64,000 nt of DNA from Celerinatantimonas diazotrophica (GTDB taxonomy: Bacteria; Pseudomonadota; Gammaproteobacteria; Enterobacterales; Celerinatantimonadaceae): contig NZ_SMGD01000019.1 of the NCBI RefSeq assembly GCF_004339545.1, positions 62,001 to 126,000 on the forward strand. The letters are read 5' to 3'. This document shows, in pieces, positions 11,041-20,733 of the stretch. Position 1 is the first letter of the stretch. Each line of letters starts with the position of its first letter. The notes beneath the pieces were generated by a model that saw only the letters and a list, made by a program, of their open reading frames with translations, was not told where the DNA came from and made no database searches. The position numbers were made by a program, and so were the translations under genes.

Positions 11041-12099
11041 TTATTCAAAATTAATAAGAACTTTGGATGAGATTTCTTTATTTCCAGCCGTAATCAATGC
11101 TTCCTGAACTTGATCAGGAGAAAATTCAGCGCTGATTAAAGGGGTAGGATCGACTCGTCCTTGTTCTAACCACTGCACAGAGGTTGCAAACTCATGGACA
11201 AATCGAAATGACCCTTTGAAACTGATCTCTTTTGCCAGCATTGAAGAAACCGGCCATGTCATTGGGCTTGCTCCCATACCGATTTGCACAATAACACCGT
11301 TAGGATGAGTAAAATCAACAGTCGATGCAATGGCTGCTGATGCACCAGATGCTTCAAAAACAACATCAAAGTACCCTCTATTATTCTGATAATAAGAGAC
11401 TTGTGAGTCATCAGTAGGATCGAATACTGTACTAGCCCCCATTTGGGATGCTAGCTCCCGACAACGTTGACTCAGATCAGATGCAACCACAATAGATGCG
11501 CCCGCACATTTCGCGGCCGCTAAAATCAAACAGCCAATCGGACCAGCGCCAATGACTAAAACTTTTTTACCCGTTAATTGCCCGGCCACATTGACAGCAT
11601 GAATCGCAACGGAAAGTGGTTCGGAAAAAGCCATCACTTTAGGTGAAACTTGCTCACTGTATGGGAGACACTGTTCAGGTTTAACCGCAACATACTCAGA
11701 AAAACCACCATTCACATGGGGATTGAATTGCGCACTTCCCATAAACCTCATCGACTGACAGAGGTTTTGGTGTCCGGTTAAACACTCTGGACATTCGTTA
11801 CAAGGTCTCGAAGGGTTAACAACAACCGGTTGACCAACACAAAATCGCTCATCATCGCTATTAACTTCACACACCTTACCCACAAATTCGTGACCAATAA
11901 TCATCGGATGGTGTAAAACTGACATTCCAGCTCGACCATGCTGGTAATAGTGAACATCTGAGCCACAAATACCACCGCATGTCACTTTTACTAAGATCTC
12001 TCCTTCAGCTAATTTCACTTGATGAGGTTCAAAATGAATGTCACCTTCCCCATGAACAAAACAAGCGTTACATGTTATTTCTTTTTCACTAAAACTCAT
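11041..12099 (-). CDS. Zinc-dependent hexonate dehydrogenase (L-idonate/L-gulonate 5-dehydrogenase-like)
   Basis: Medium-chain dehydrogenase that by family oxidises C5 of L-idonate or L-gulonate with NAD(P). The catalytic zinc site is visible in GGICGSDVHYYQ and IGHEFVG, and the structural zinc cysteines in the segment CNECPECLTGHQNLC (about residues 95-110). The Rossmann motif VIGAGPIGCL follows. The 352-residue protein resembles IdnD closely in the zinc-site region. The start has AGAGG 6 nt upstream. It lies 10 nt downstream of the MFS transporter gene, so the two form one operon. RspB-like gulonate dehydrogenases are the main alternative. Confidence 0.85.
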   Translation of the reverse strand: MSFSEKEITCNACFVHGEGDIHFEPHQVKLAEGEILVKVTCGGICGSDVHYYQHGRAGMSVLHHPMIIGHEFVGKVCEVNSDDERFCVGQPVVVNPSRPCNECPECLTGHQNLCQSMRFMGSAQFNPHVNGGFSEYVAVKPEQCLPYSEQVSPKVMAFSEPLSVAIHAVNVAGQLTGKKVLVIGAGPIGCLILAAAKCAGASIVVASDLSQRCRELASQMGASTVFDPTDDSQVSYYQNNRGYFDVVFEASGASAAIASTVDFTHPNGVIVQIGMGASPMTWPVSSMLAKEISFKGSFRFVHEFATSVQWLEQGRVDPTPLISAEFSPDQVQEALITAGNKEISSKVLINFE

Positions 12100-12109
12100 A
12101 CAAACCTCT

Positions 12110-13471
12110 TTATTTAAAAGTCATCGTTCCATCTAAATCACTATCTATTAAATCTGATGATTTATCTGATTCAGGAGAAATAACATCTATTTTTCCGACA
12201 AGGAAGATATATGCTAATAACCCTATCCCGGCAATACCTGCTACATATAAGATGGTATAATCAAAATTACCTGTACGTTGTAATATGTATCCAATAATCA
12301 TAGGACTAACAATGCCAGATAAATTCCCACAAACATTTAAAATACCACCCATTGTTCCCAAAAAGTTACGTGGAATAACATCACTCCAAACAACCCAACC
12401 TAAATTTGAGAATGCATTAGCAAAAAAGGCAATAGATAAAAGTGTAATCGCTATAATAGGACTATTATCAAAGAAATTAACAAAGATAATAATCATTGTG
12501 CCACCTAGTCCTAGCATAATAGGAAGTTTCCTAGCGAAAGTTCTAGATTTTCCTCTTTTCAATAGAATATCACTTAATGCACCCCCACATAATGCACCGA
12601 GCATTGCCATCAGGTATGGAAAAATTGCGCCAAAGCCCGCTTTAGATATAGATAAATGCAATCCTTTTTCCAAATAAACCATAAACCATGTTAAGAAGAA
12701 ATAAAGCGTAGATGAACAAGAAAATTGTGTAATAAATAGTCCCCAAATAGTTTTGTTTTTAAGGAAAAACCGAACATCATTCCAACTTATCTTGTCTTTT
12801 ACCATCAATTGATTTTCTGAACCATATCCACCACCTGCTTTAATGTAGTCCAGTTCGGCTTGATTAGCAGATGGACTATTTTCAGGGTCTCTATAAAAAA
12901 GTAACCAATATATTCCAAATAGAATACCTACTACTCCCGATATATAAAATGACATTTCCCACCCATAGACTACTACAATATATGAAAGAACAGGTGTAAG
13001 GAGAGCCAGTCCAATATATTGGGCACTTGAATAAATAGCAGTAGCTCGAGCACGCTCATGGTCAGGGAACCAATTCGCGATTATCTTCGTATTACATGGA
13101 AATGATGGTGATTCAGATATCCCAATTAAAGCTCGACAGACTAATAACATTATAAATGAAGCTGCAGTTGTTGTGAAAATATGGTGTGAAGAAAGCCCCA
13201 TCATAAAGGTAAATATACTCCATAATACAATTCCTCCACCATATAATATACGGGACCCAATACGGTCTAATGCATAACCGACTGGAATTTGACCTACTAC
13301 ATAAGCCCATGTAAACATAGAAAATAGCAGTCCTAATTGAGTCGGTGATAGATGAAATTCAGCTTGTAAACTAGAACCTGCCACAGCTAAATTAGCTCTA
13401 TCAGTATAATTTATTGCCGTTGCTATAAACATTAATGTAAGAATAAATAATCTTGATCTAGAAGCCTTCAT
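12110..13471 (-). CDS. MFS sugar-acid:proton symporter, ACS family (GudP/ExuT-like)
   Basis: Inner-membrane transporter of 453 residues with about 12 membrane segments. The N-terminus ATAINYTDRANLAVAG is the typical first helix of anion:cation symporters for glucarate, galactarate and hexuronates. GYALDRIGSR is the loop 2-3 motif of the superfamily. The start has AGGAAC 6 nt upstream. Position between the two dehydrogenase genes points to import of the hexonate that they oxidise or reduce. The exact substrate is inference. Confidence 0.9.
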   Translation of the reverse strand: MKASRSRLFILTLMFIATAINYTDRANLAVAGSSLQAEFHLSPTQLGLLFSMFTWAYVVGQIPVGYALDRIGSRILYGGGIVLWSIFTFMMGLSSHHIFTTTAASFIMLLVCRALIGISESPSFPCNTKIIANWFPDHERARATAIYSSAQYIGLALLTPVLSYIVVVYGWEMSFYISGVVGILFGIYWLLFYRDPENSPSANQAELDYIKAGGGYGSENQLMVKDKISWNDVRFFLKNKTIWGLFITQFSCSSTLYFFLTWFMVYLEKGLHLSISKAGFGAIFPYLMAMLGALCGGALSDILLKRGKSRTFARKLPIMLGLGGTMIIIFVNFFDNSPIIAITLLSIAFFANAFSNLGWVVWSDVIPRNFLGTMGGILNVCGNLSGIVSPMIIGYILQRTGNFDYTILYVAGIAGIGLLAYIFLVGKIDVISPESDKSSDLIDSDLDGTMTFK

Positions 13472-13570
13472 AAAATGTTCCTATCGCATTAAGATTTTTA
13501 TTTAAATATAATTTTGACTGCGACATAGATTTGTAGGGACAAAGTTAATCTAATAGTCAATAAATTAGAA

Positions 13571-14338
13571 CTACAATACAGCTAGCCAGCCACCATCAAC
13601 ATAAATAAGCTGTCCATTAATATAATCAGAAGCTTTAGACGATAAGAAAATCGCGGTACCAATTAACTCTTCAGGATCCCCCCAACGTTGAGAAGGATTA
13701 CTGCTTTTAACCCATTTATCAAAATCTTTATCTTCGATTAAAGCAGTATTCATATCTGTTAAGATATACCCAGGACCAATAGCATTAGTCTGAATATTGA
13801 ATTGAGCCCACTCAGCAGCCATAGAACAGGTGAGCATTTTGATACCACCTTTTGCGGCTGTGTATGGTGCGACCGTCGGTCTAGCTGCTTGGCTTGTGAG
13901 AGAACCAATATTAATGATCTTGCCTCCAGAATGACGATTAATCATTCTTTTTGCGGCAGCTCGAGAAACTAAGAACGCGCTAGTTAAATTGGTATCAATC
14001 ACTTTTTGCCAATTTTCTAACTCCAGTTCTACCATTGGTTTGCGATATTGAATCCCTGCATTATTAATTAATATATCAACTTTAATTCCCTCATCATCTA
14101 ATGCTAAAAAACATTGTTCGATCTCTTCTTCATTTGTTACATCAAAACGTTTACCTAGAGCCTCGTATCCTTTATTTCTTAGATTACTAACAGATTCTTT
14201 AAGTAACTCGTCTCTAATATCATTTAAAATCACACGAGCCCCAGCACCGGCCAGCCCTTCGGCATACGCGAACCCCAACCCTCTTGCTGAGCCTGTAACT
14301 AACGCTGTTTTACCTGACAAATCAAATAAGTTTTGCAT
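13571..14338 (-). CDS. SDR oxidoreductase, 5-ketogluconate reductase-like (IdnO/Gno)
   Basis: Short-chain dehydrogenase of 255 residues that by family reduces 5-keto-D-gluconate (or fructuronate-type 5-keto acids) with NAD(P)H. Motifs in order: cofactor site TGSARGLG, NNAG at about residue 90, the catalytic YTAAK with its upstream Ser, and the C-terminal YINGQLIYVDGGW. The start ATG at 14338 has GGGGA 5 nt upstream and matches the IdnO start MxxLFDLSGK; a longer frame to 14368 has no ribosome site. It is the first gene of the minus-strand run, 99 nt upstream of the transporter, and divergent from the dehydratase gene. Confidence 0.87.
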   Translation of the reverse strand: MQNLFDLSGKTALVTGSARGLGFAYAEGLAGAGARVILNDIRDELLKESVSNLRNKGYEALGKRFDVTNEEEIEQCFLALDDEGIKVDILINNAGIQYRKPMVELELENWQKVIDTNLTSAFLVSRAAAKRMINRHSGGKIINIGSLTSQAARPTVAPYTAAKGGIKMLTCSMAAEWAQFNIQTNAIGPGYILTDMNTALIEDKDFDKWVKSSNPSQRWGDPEELIGTAIFLSSKASDYINGQLIYVDGGWLAVL

Positions 14339-14658
14339 AATATCCCCGCAACATAAATTGTATGACAACTAACATATAAATCGTATTTGCGCCCCTTCGA
14401 TAAAGCAACGAACTTATCGCCATTTTTTGATTAAGGTAACGTTTTTTAGAAAAAATAATTTGATATAAAAATAAATATTTATATTTTTCATATAGTTATA
14501 TGATATATCTCAAACATATTAATTTAATTATCTTTACCCCCATATTTTATAGATATAAAAAATGCTACATTTAAATATGTAGGACAACATACATATGTAC
14601 AGCGATATTCTATGCGATACATTAGATTGTTAGAAGCATGTAAGCGAACGAATGGGGA
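14339..14658. promoter_or_regulatory. Divergent promoter region of the hexonate cluster
   Basis: An AT-rich 320-bp region between the SDR gene (minus) and the dehydratase gene (plus). It contains the palindrome CATATAGTTATATG at 14489-14502, and around 14575-14610 the near-palindromic ATGTAGGACAACATACATATG, either of which could be the operator of the GntR-family regulator. No further gene is seen. Confidence 0.5.
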
Positions 14659-15921
14659 ATGATGAAAGTGAATAATCTTCGAATTACAAATGTTAAGACG
14701 ATTTTGACTGCGCCAGGAGGGATTGATTTAGCAGTGGTTAAAGTCGAAACGAATGTTCCTGAACTATATGGATTAGGTTGCGCAACATTTACGCAGCGAA
14801 TATCTAGTGTTAAAAAAACCATCGACGACTATATGGCTCCTTTTTTAGAAGGAAAGGACCCCTCTCGCATTGAAGATATATGGCAGTCAGCAGCAGTCAG
14901 TGGATACTGGCGTAATGGACCTATTATGAACAATGCCCTCTCGGGTATTGATATGGCACTATGGGATATCAAAGGAAAACTTGCCAATCTTCCTGTATAT
15001 GAATTATTAGGCGGAAAATGTCGTGATGGGATCCCTCTTTACCGTCATACCGATGGCAAAGATGAATTTGAAGTCGAAGATAACATTCTAGCTTGCATGG
15101 AAGAAGGCTATCAATATGTAAGATGTCAAATGGGGATGTATGGCGGAGCAGGTACTGAAGATTTAAAACTAATTGCGACAAAATTAGAAAGAGCGCGGAA
15201 TATTCACCCTAAAACGTCCCCCAAAAATAAAACTCCTGGCATTTATTTCGATCCTGATGCGTATGCAAAAAGTCTTTCTAATTTATTTGATCACCTGCGA
15301 AATAAGTTAGGTTTTGGCATTGAATTTATTCACGATGTTCATGAACGAGTATCACCTATCAGCGCTATAAATATTGCTAAGAATCTTGAGCAATTCCAAC
15401 TTTTCTACTTAGAAGATCCCGTTGCCCCCGAAAACATTGGTTGGCTAGACCTGTTACGGCAACAAACAAGCACACCGATCGCTATGGGAGAGTTATTTGT
15501 AAACATAAATGAGTGGAAGTCCTTAATTGATAGAAAATTAATAGATTTTATTCGTTGCCACGTGAGTACCATAGGAGGGATCACTCCAGCGAAAAAACTT
15601 GCAACCTATGCCGAATTTAATGGTGTCCGAACAGCCTGGCATGGTCCTGGTGACATATCACCAGTGGGAGTCAGTGCAAATATGCACTTAGATTTGAGCC
15701 TCTCGAATTTTGGTATTCAAGAATACACGCCCATGAATGACGCTCTGCAAGAAGTTTTCCCTGGCTGCCCCACCATCGAAAAAGGCTATGCCTATTTAAA
15801 TAGTCGTCCAGGCTTAGGAATTGATATTAATGAAACAGAAGCTCTAAAATATCCGTGCCAAGGGGGATTACCGTCTTGGACATTAGCAAGAACTCCGGAT
15901 GGAACAATAGCACGACCGTAA
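14659..15921 (+). CDS. Enolase-superfamily sugar-acid dehydratase, D-mannonate dehydratase (ManD/RspA) subgroup
   Basis: Cytoplasmic Mg-dependent dehydratase expected to form 2-keto-3-deoxy-gluconate from D-mannonate or D-gluconate. Family marks: the capping-domain segment YWRNGPIMNNALSGIDMALWD, metal ligands in the barrel (FIHDVHE, YLEDPV, MGELF), and the HGPGDISPVG motif near residue 335. Length 420. Two ATG codons stand in tandem after GGGGA (14659 and 14662); the second has better spacing. Members of this subgroup with low activity are known to serve L-gulonate and L-idonate pathways together with a 5-dehydrogenase and a reductase, which is the neighbourhood seen here. No kinase or aldolase for the product is in the window. 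Confidence 0.87.
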   Translation: MMKVNNLRITNVKTILTAPGGIDLAVVKVETNVPELYGLGCATFTQRISSVKKTIDDYMAPFLEGKDPSRIEDIWQSAAVSGYWRNGPIMNNALSGIDMALWDIKGKLANLPVYELLGGKCRDGIPLYRHTDGKDEFEVEDNILACMEEGYQYVRCQMGMYGGAGTEDLKLIATKLERARNIHPKTSPKNKTPGIYFDPDAYAKSLSNLFDHLRNKLGFGIEFIHDVHERVSPISAINIAKNLEQFQLFYLEDPVAPENIGWLDLLRQQTSTPIAMGELFVNINEWKSLIDRKLIDFIRCHVSTIGGITPAKKLATYAEFNGVRTAWHGPGDISPVGVSANMHLDLSLSNFGIQEYTPMNDALQEVFPGCPTIEKGYAYLNSRPGLGIDINETEALKYPCQGGLPSWTLARTPDGTIARP

Positions 15922-15942
15922 ACGCATAGTTGGAGCTCATAG

Positions 15943-15975
15943 TAGTGGCCAAGTAACATGGCCACTAAGTTTTAG
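15943..15975 (+). terminator. Terminator after the dehydratase gene
   Basis: A 9-bp perfect stem TAGTGGCCA with TGGCCACTA and a 7-nt loop, followed by a T-rich stretch (AGTTTTAGT). It starts 21 nt after the stop codon. Confidence 0.75.
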
Positions 15976-17038
15976 TATAGCCGAATGCCTTTGTGGCTAG
16001 GTCGCGACTAAATTAAAAGAGACCGGATCTAACTGCCTCCTCGTGAGATAATTACTCTCACATGAGCACCGCTGTTCGGGGCCAATCGGGGCGATCAACA
16101 ATGACGCCAGTGCCATCAGTCATATCTTACTATCTGATCAAAATACTGGCTTTTTATATGTATACGGACTGAAAAAACTATGAGCTCAACTCAGCGATGA
16201 TCTGTATATCTGCTGAGGTAAAAATTTCTCGATCTTTTAGCGAGTGGCTTACAAGCATTTTTTGAACCATATCCAAACGCAGTAATCACAGTATCAAATC
16301 TCGTATCACCCTCCTTAAACTCAATATCTCCTACTAGCCGAACGATTCCGGGTGATTGCCCCATCGCAGAGCAAATGCTTTTGGGTGATAGTCTTGTTCA
16401 TTCATTGATAACCACTCAGCCACAACGTACGCGATCAACGGTATTGATGCATTCACCAAGCAATCAAATCAATATAAGTGGGCTTGTCATAAATAAGTAG
16501 AATTCTATATCCCTAACTTACTTTTTAAACCGACACGGTTCTCGTTCGACTTTACATAATAATAACAATCAGTGGTGGCAATGAAATAAGCCAATGAATA
16601 TAAATAGTTGTCAATTTTTCCACTTTGTATTGGTATTCTATCGCCCCTTAAATAACAATTAACACTATAGATAATAATAATATTTAAAATGTATTATTAT
16701 TGAATTAATAGATTAAGTTTAAGTCGAACTATTGGTACCAAGGGTAGTACCGAGTACAAGGAATCATAACAACCCAGTTACACTGAACTCAATGCCCAAA
16801 ACTACGGGCACAAGGCCTTTCACCATCCTGCGCAGAGTCCTCAAAAAAATTTTTATCTTCATTCATTTATTGTGCTTTCTTTTTAATCACCATTTTTATT
16901 TTGTATTAAACTAAATAATATTGAAGTCGAAGTTGCGAGTAAAAATCCAACGGGAGCTGACGGCTCAACTATGGTTTATTTAGCTGTGCCGAATCGGTCC
17001 TATTCTGAACAACACACATAGCTAGATAGGGAAATCAA
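15976..17038. other. Gene-poor stretch with possible decayed coding sequence
   Basis: No intact gene is supported here. On the minus strand 16192-16403 is open for about 70 codons and reads like protein (segments GQSPGIVRLVGDIEF and DTVITAFGYGSKN) but has no start or ribosome site; I do not recognise it. Another open snatch on the same strand near 16075-16115 reads DGTGVIVDRPDWP. Both may be pieces of one dead gene. 16560-16720 is very AT-rich, and 16725-16760 contains a small GGTACC-centred palindrome. The last 100 bp should hold the chemoreceptor promoter. Confidence 0.4.
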
Positions 17039-18988
17039 ATGTTTAAAAATTTTAAGATCAGCTTAAAAATGGGACTAGGATTTGGCTCAATCCTAGTGCT
17101 ATTGGCAATTGTGTTAGCGATTAATATCACCTCTTTTCAAAATACCAATGACGGTATTGATCAGTATCGAAAACTCGCGAGTAATTCGAACCTTTCCAGC
17201 CGACTGTTCGCAAATATGCTGATGGTCCGTATGAACGTTAAAGATTACCTCATCACCAAAAATGATAAAGACTTTAAAGAATACAATCGTTTTTATGCAA
17301 TCATGCAAGATTATTTACAAAAGGCGAAGCGTGACATTCAAAACCCTAAGCGTGCAGCATTAATCTCTAATGTAGATTCATTAGTGAGTGAGTATGAAAA
17401 ATCGTTTAATCAAGTTGTTAATTTAGTTAAAAAAAGAAATGAAGTTGAGGAACAATTACTACTCCCTAATGGCGATAAAATGCGAACTCTGATCAATGAT
17501 ATTCTTGAGTCTGCTTATCAAAGTGGGGATAAAGAAGCTGCCTATTATGCGAGCCATGTTCAGCATAAAATGTTAGTGGGTCGTCTGTTTGTCGTGAAAT
17601 TTTTGCAAATGAATCGAAAAAGTGACTATGAGATGGCGCTCGAAAATATGAGCAAGTCATTAGGTAAGGCCATCGCAGACCTAGATCAGCACCTGCAAAA
17701 TCCAGAACGGCGTCAACAGTTTGCAAAATTTGTGAGTGCACAGAAAGGCTACATTAAAGGGATGAAAGACATCCAAGATTTAATCGTCGAAAGAAATAAT
17801 ATCATCAATACAAAGCTCAATATAATTGGCCCTAAAGTTGCTGAAGATTTAGAAAATATCCAATTATCTATCATGAAGGACCAAGATACACTTGGGCCTG
17901 AACTAAAAGCAGATACAGAAAGAAGCATCGAAATCGCCCTCATATTAGCAATTATTGCTATCGCATTCGGTATCATCGCGGCATACCTATTAACAAGAAA
18001 TATCACTAAACCGATTCGCACAGCGGTCAATGCGGCCAATCGACTCGCCCAAGGCGACCTGACGGTGAATGTGACGAGTGACAGTAAAGATGAAACGGGT
18101 ATGTTGTTGAATGCAGTGCAACATACTGTGTCGAATTTAAAACAAATGATCTTAACCATTACCAGTGCGAGTCAGGAATTGGTTTCGGCCTCGCAAGAGT
18201 TGGCAGTCGTAACGGAGCAAATGTCAAAAGGTATCTCGCAACAAGAATCTGAAACCGATATGGTCGCAACGGCAATGAACGAAATGTCGGTAACCGTTCA
18301 TGAAATTGCTGACAATGCCGCTAACGCAGCGAATGCCGCGAATCAGGCAGATAAAGAAGCGGAAGGTGGCGCTCAAGTCGTCGATCAGACGATCACTTTG
18401 ATTCACTCCCTCTCAAAGAGCGTTAATGATTCCACGGATAAATTAGATGCATTAAAAACCGAGGTTCTGAATATCAGTCAGATATTGGATGTGATTAAGG
18501 GGATCGCTGATCAAACTAATTTACTGGCACTTAATGCGGCAATCGAAGCGGCACGGGCAGGAGAACAAGGTCGAGGATTTGCAGTTGTCGCCGATGAAGT
18601 TCGTTCTTTAGCAGCAAGAACGCAAGGGTCAACCTCTGAAATTCAAAGTATTATTGAGCAACTTCAAGTAGGAACTCAAAGTACCGTAGACGTGATGGGG
18701 CAAGGTAAGGTTCAGGCAGACAGCTGCGTTGAACAAGCTGGGAAAGCTAACGCAGCACTTCAAGCCATTACTCATGCCGTCACAGTGATCAATGATATGA
18801 ACATTCAAATTGCCAGCGCCTCTGAAGAACAAAGTTCCGTGGCTGAAAGTATCAATGAAAATATCGTCAATGTGAAAAATATCGCTAAAGAAAACTCGGC
18901 TGCATCCAGCCAAACTCAGAGCTCAAGTGCAGGCATTGCCCGCTTGGCCGAACAGCTCAAACAACTTGTCGCGCAATTTAATGTATAG
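17039..18988 (+). CDS. Methyl-accepting chemotaxis protein with long helical ligand domain
   Basis: Inner-membrane chemoreceptor of 649 residues. TM1 is at about 9-31, followed by an alpha-helical periplasmic domain of about 260 residues, TM2 at about 298-320, a HAMP domain to about 373, and the cytoplasmic coiled-coil hairpin whose tip is the conserved [20 protein letters not shown]. The size and helical nature of the periplasmic part suggest the HBM type (organic-acid sensing in McpS), which is a tentative call. The C-terminus lacks a CheR-docking pentapeptide. The start has AGGGAAAT 7 nt upstream. It stands alone; a ligand among the organic acids degraded nearby is possible but unproven. 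Confidence 0.93.
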   Translation: MFKNFKISLKMGLGFGSILVLLAIVLAINITSFQNTNDGIDQYRKLASNSNLSSRLFANMLMVRMNVKDYLITKNDKDFKEYNRFYAIMQDYLQKAKRDIQNPKRAALISNVDSLVSEYEKSFNQVVNLVKKRNEVEEQLLLPNGDKMRTLINDILESAYQSGDKEAAYYASHVQHKMLVGRLFVVKFLQMNRKSDYEMALENMSKSLGKAIADLDQHLQNPERRQQFAKFVSAQKGYIKGMKDIQDLIVERNNIINTKLNIIGPKVAEDLENIQLSIMKDQDTLGPELKADTERSIEIALILAIIAIAFGIIAAYLLTRNITKPIRTAVNAANRLAQGDLTVNVTSDSKDETGMLLNAVQHTVSNLKQMILTITSASQELVSASQELAVVTEQMSKGISQQESETDMVATAMNEMSVTVHEIADNAANAANAANQADKEAEGGAQVVDQTITLIHSLSKSVNDSTDKLDALKTEVLNISQILDVIKGIADQTNLLALNAAIEAARAGEQGRGFAVVADEVRSLAARTQGSTSEIQSIIEQLQVGTQSTVDVMGQGKVQADSCVEQAGKANAALQAITHAVTVINDMNIQIASASEEQSSVAESINENIVNVKNIAKENSAASSQTQSSSAGIARLAEQLKQLVAQFNV

Positions 18989-19044
18989 GCGGTAGAATTG
19001 AAAACATGTTTAATGTCAATAAATGAATAAAAAACACCCCTAAC

Positions 19045-19076
19045 GATGAATGGCGTACAAACAAACGCCATTCATC
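19045..19076. terminator. Strong hairpin after the chemoreceptor gene
   Basis: A 12-bp perfect stem GATGAATGGCGT with ACGCCATTCATC around an 8-nt loop. On the minus strand a U6 run follows 10 nt after the stem. It lies 56 nt after the chemoreceptor stop and probably ends one or both transcripts. Confidence 0.55.
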
Positions 19077-19102
19077 AAACAGATCGGCAATCAGCCTGTG
19101 CG

Positions 19103-19270
19103 TCATCGAAAATCGCTTGAGGGATCAAGTCTGCGAGGTTCGTATTGAGCCTTGCAACGTTCATTGAATAGAATAAATCCACCAATACGAGCTAAAAATA
19201 CAGGCCAAGTTACATTTTCAACCTGATCAAAACAATCAGCCCGTGTTGCCCTTGTATGATTATTTTTGCA
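19103..19270 (-). pseudogene. C-terminal coding relic, family not recognised
   Basis: Read on the minus strand the stretch is open for about 55 codons and ends at TGA. It contains protein-like segments such as DCFDQVENVTWPVFLARIGG and ends RRLDPSSDFR. There is no start codon with a ribosome site and the frame closes upstream, so it appears to be the tail of a lost gene, perhaps a transposase. I cannot name the family. Confidence 0.35.
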
Positions 19271-19303
19271 GTAATTGCCTTCGCTTCAATTGCACTCAAC
19301 CAT

Positions 19304-20488
19304 TTACACCACCTGCCCGGCAGCCCAGCCACTGCTCCAGGCCCATTGGAAGTTATAACCACCAAGCCAGCCGGTCACATCCACGACTTCACCGATAAAA
19401 TACAATCCGGGCACTTTCTGGCTTTCCATGGTTTTAGATGAGAGCTCGTTGGTATCGACGCCACCCAGCGTCACCTCTGCAGTACGATAACCCTCGGTGC
19501 TATTGGGTTTTATCTGCCAATGATTTAACAAATAAGCAAGTTCATCGCGCTGAGTACTTGGCAGTTGGCCAATCGCCACCGATGCCGCCGAATGCTCCTC
19601 GACCAGCTGCTCCACAAAGCGTTTTGGGAGCTTCTCACTGAGCAATGTTTTACAGGTAACTTTGGCGCGCTCACGCGCCATCGCTTTAAGCCATTGCTGA
19701 GCATCAAAGCCATTTAAAAGGTCAACTTCAATCGTTTCACCGGGTTGCCAGTAATTCGAGGTTTGTAAGATCACCGGTCCGGATAAACCGCGATGGGTAA
19801 ATAACAGGCTCTCAGTAAATGACGGGCCATGAGTGCTGTGTATCTGAACCGGAATACTTACCCCAGCAAGACCTTCAAAACGCTGTTTATCATGCTCGTG
19901 CAACGTCAGCGGCACTAAACCCGCGCGTGTCGGATAAACGTGATGACCAAAATGCTCGGCAAGTTGATAGCCAAAAGGCGATGCGCCCAGTTTGGGCATC
20001 GACAACCCACCCGTGGCAACCACCAAAGAGTCGCACTCAAGAGGGCCTTGATTCGTCGTTAACTCAAACCCCACCGAAGTTGTGCTCACATCAAGGACTT
20101 CACAGCGCATTTGCAATTGGGCACCAGAGTATTGCAGTTCAGTCAGTAGAATATTGAGCAGATCTTTGGCGCTATCCTGACAAAACAGCTGCCCGAGCGT
20201 TTTTTCAAAATAATCCAAGCCATGACGCTCAACAAGTTCAACAAAATCATCGGCACTAAAGCGTTTCAGCGCTGATTTTACAAAATGAGGGTTATGACAC
20301 AAATAAGCAGAAGGTTCAGCATGCAGGTTGGTAAAATTACAACGACCACCCCCTGAGATAAGAATTTTTCGGCCGGGTTTTTTACCATGATCCACCACCA
20401 GCACTTGCCGACCTCGATAGGCGGCCTGAGCGGCGCACATCAATCCAGCAGCACCCGCGCCAATCACGATGACATCCCAATGTTGCAT
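19304..20488 (-). CDS. yhiN: FAD-dependent oxidoreductase, YhiN/HI0933 family
   Basis: Flavoprotein of unknown substrate. The FAD-binding motif VIGAGAAGLMCA is at residues 8-19, followed by the family signature GRKILISGGGRCNFTN and a C-terminal GEVVDVTGWLGGYNFQWA segment that completes the FAD site. The length from the ATG at 20488 is 394, normal for the family. A GTG four codons earlier lacks a ribosome site. It is monocistronic behind the rsmJ terminator. Confidence 0.9.
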   Translation of the reverse strand: MQHWDVIVIGAGAAGLMCAAQAAYRGRQVLVVDHGKKPGRKILISGGGRCNFTNLHAEPSAYLCHNPHFVKSALKRFSADDFVELVERHGLDYFEKTLGQLFCQDSAKDLLNILLTELQYSGAQLQMRCEVLDVSTTSVGFELTTNQGPLECDSLVVATGGLSMPKLGASPFGYQLAEHFGHHVYPTRAGLVPLTLHEHDKQRFEGLAGVSIPVQIHSTHGPSFTESLLFTHRGLSGPVILQTSNYWQPGETIEVDLLNGFDAQQWLKAMARERAKVTCKTLLSEKLPKRFVEQLVEEHSAASVAIGQLPSTQRDELAYLLNHWQIKPNSTEGYRTAEVTLGGVDTNELSSKTMESQKVPGLYFIGEVVDVTGWLGGYNFQWAWSSGWAAGQVV

Positions 20489-20539
20489 GAGCAATCCCAC
20501 TTTGCAAAAAAGCGCAATCTATATGATTTTCACCCAAAA

Positions 20540-20573
20540 GAAAACGGGAGAAGCAAAAGCTTCTCCCGTTTTC
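20540..20573 (-). terminator. Terminator of rsmJ
   Basis: A perfect 15-bp stem GAAAACGGGAGAAGC with GCTTCTCCCGTTTTC and a 4-nt loop. It lies between rsmJ and yhiN on the minus strand; its A/T ends allow function in both directions. Confidence 0.82.
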
Positions 20574-20733
20574 GGTCGGTCAACAAAGGTCAGATGTTAT
20601 CTCTTTCCATTACCACGCTATCCTTGCGCGATACAATTAATCTAGTCCGCCCCAATGATAAGTGCAAATTTCTGAACCAGATTTGTACTAGAAATTAGAG
20701 CTAAATCACTCAATTACGCCGATAACCCTTTCG

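Noticed and set aside
16192-16403. Minus-strand open stretch reading like protein (DTVITAFGYGSKN)
   Set aside because: Suggestive but no start, no family recognised; kept only as part of the gap description.
16732-16914. 60-codon plus-strand frame in the gap before the chemoreceptor
   Set aside because: Composition switches from mixed to pure hydrophobic/AT-driven codons, with no ribosome site.
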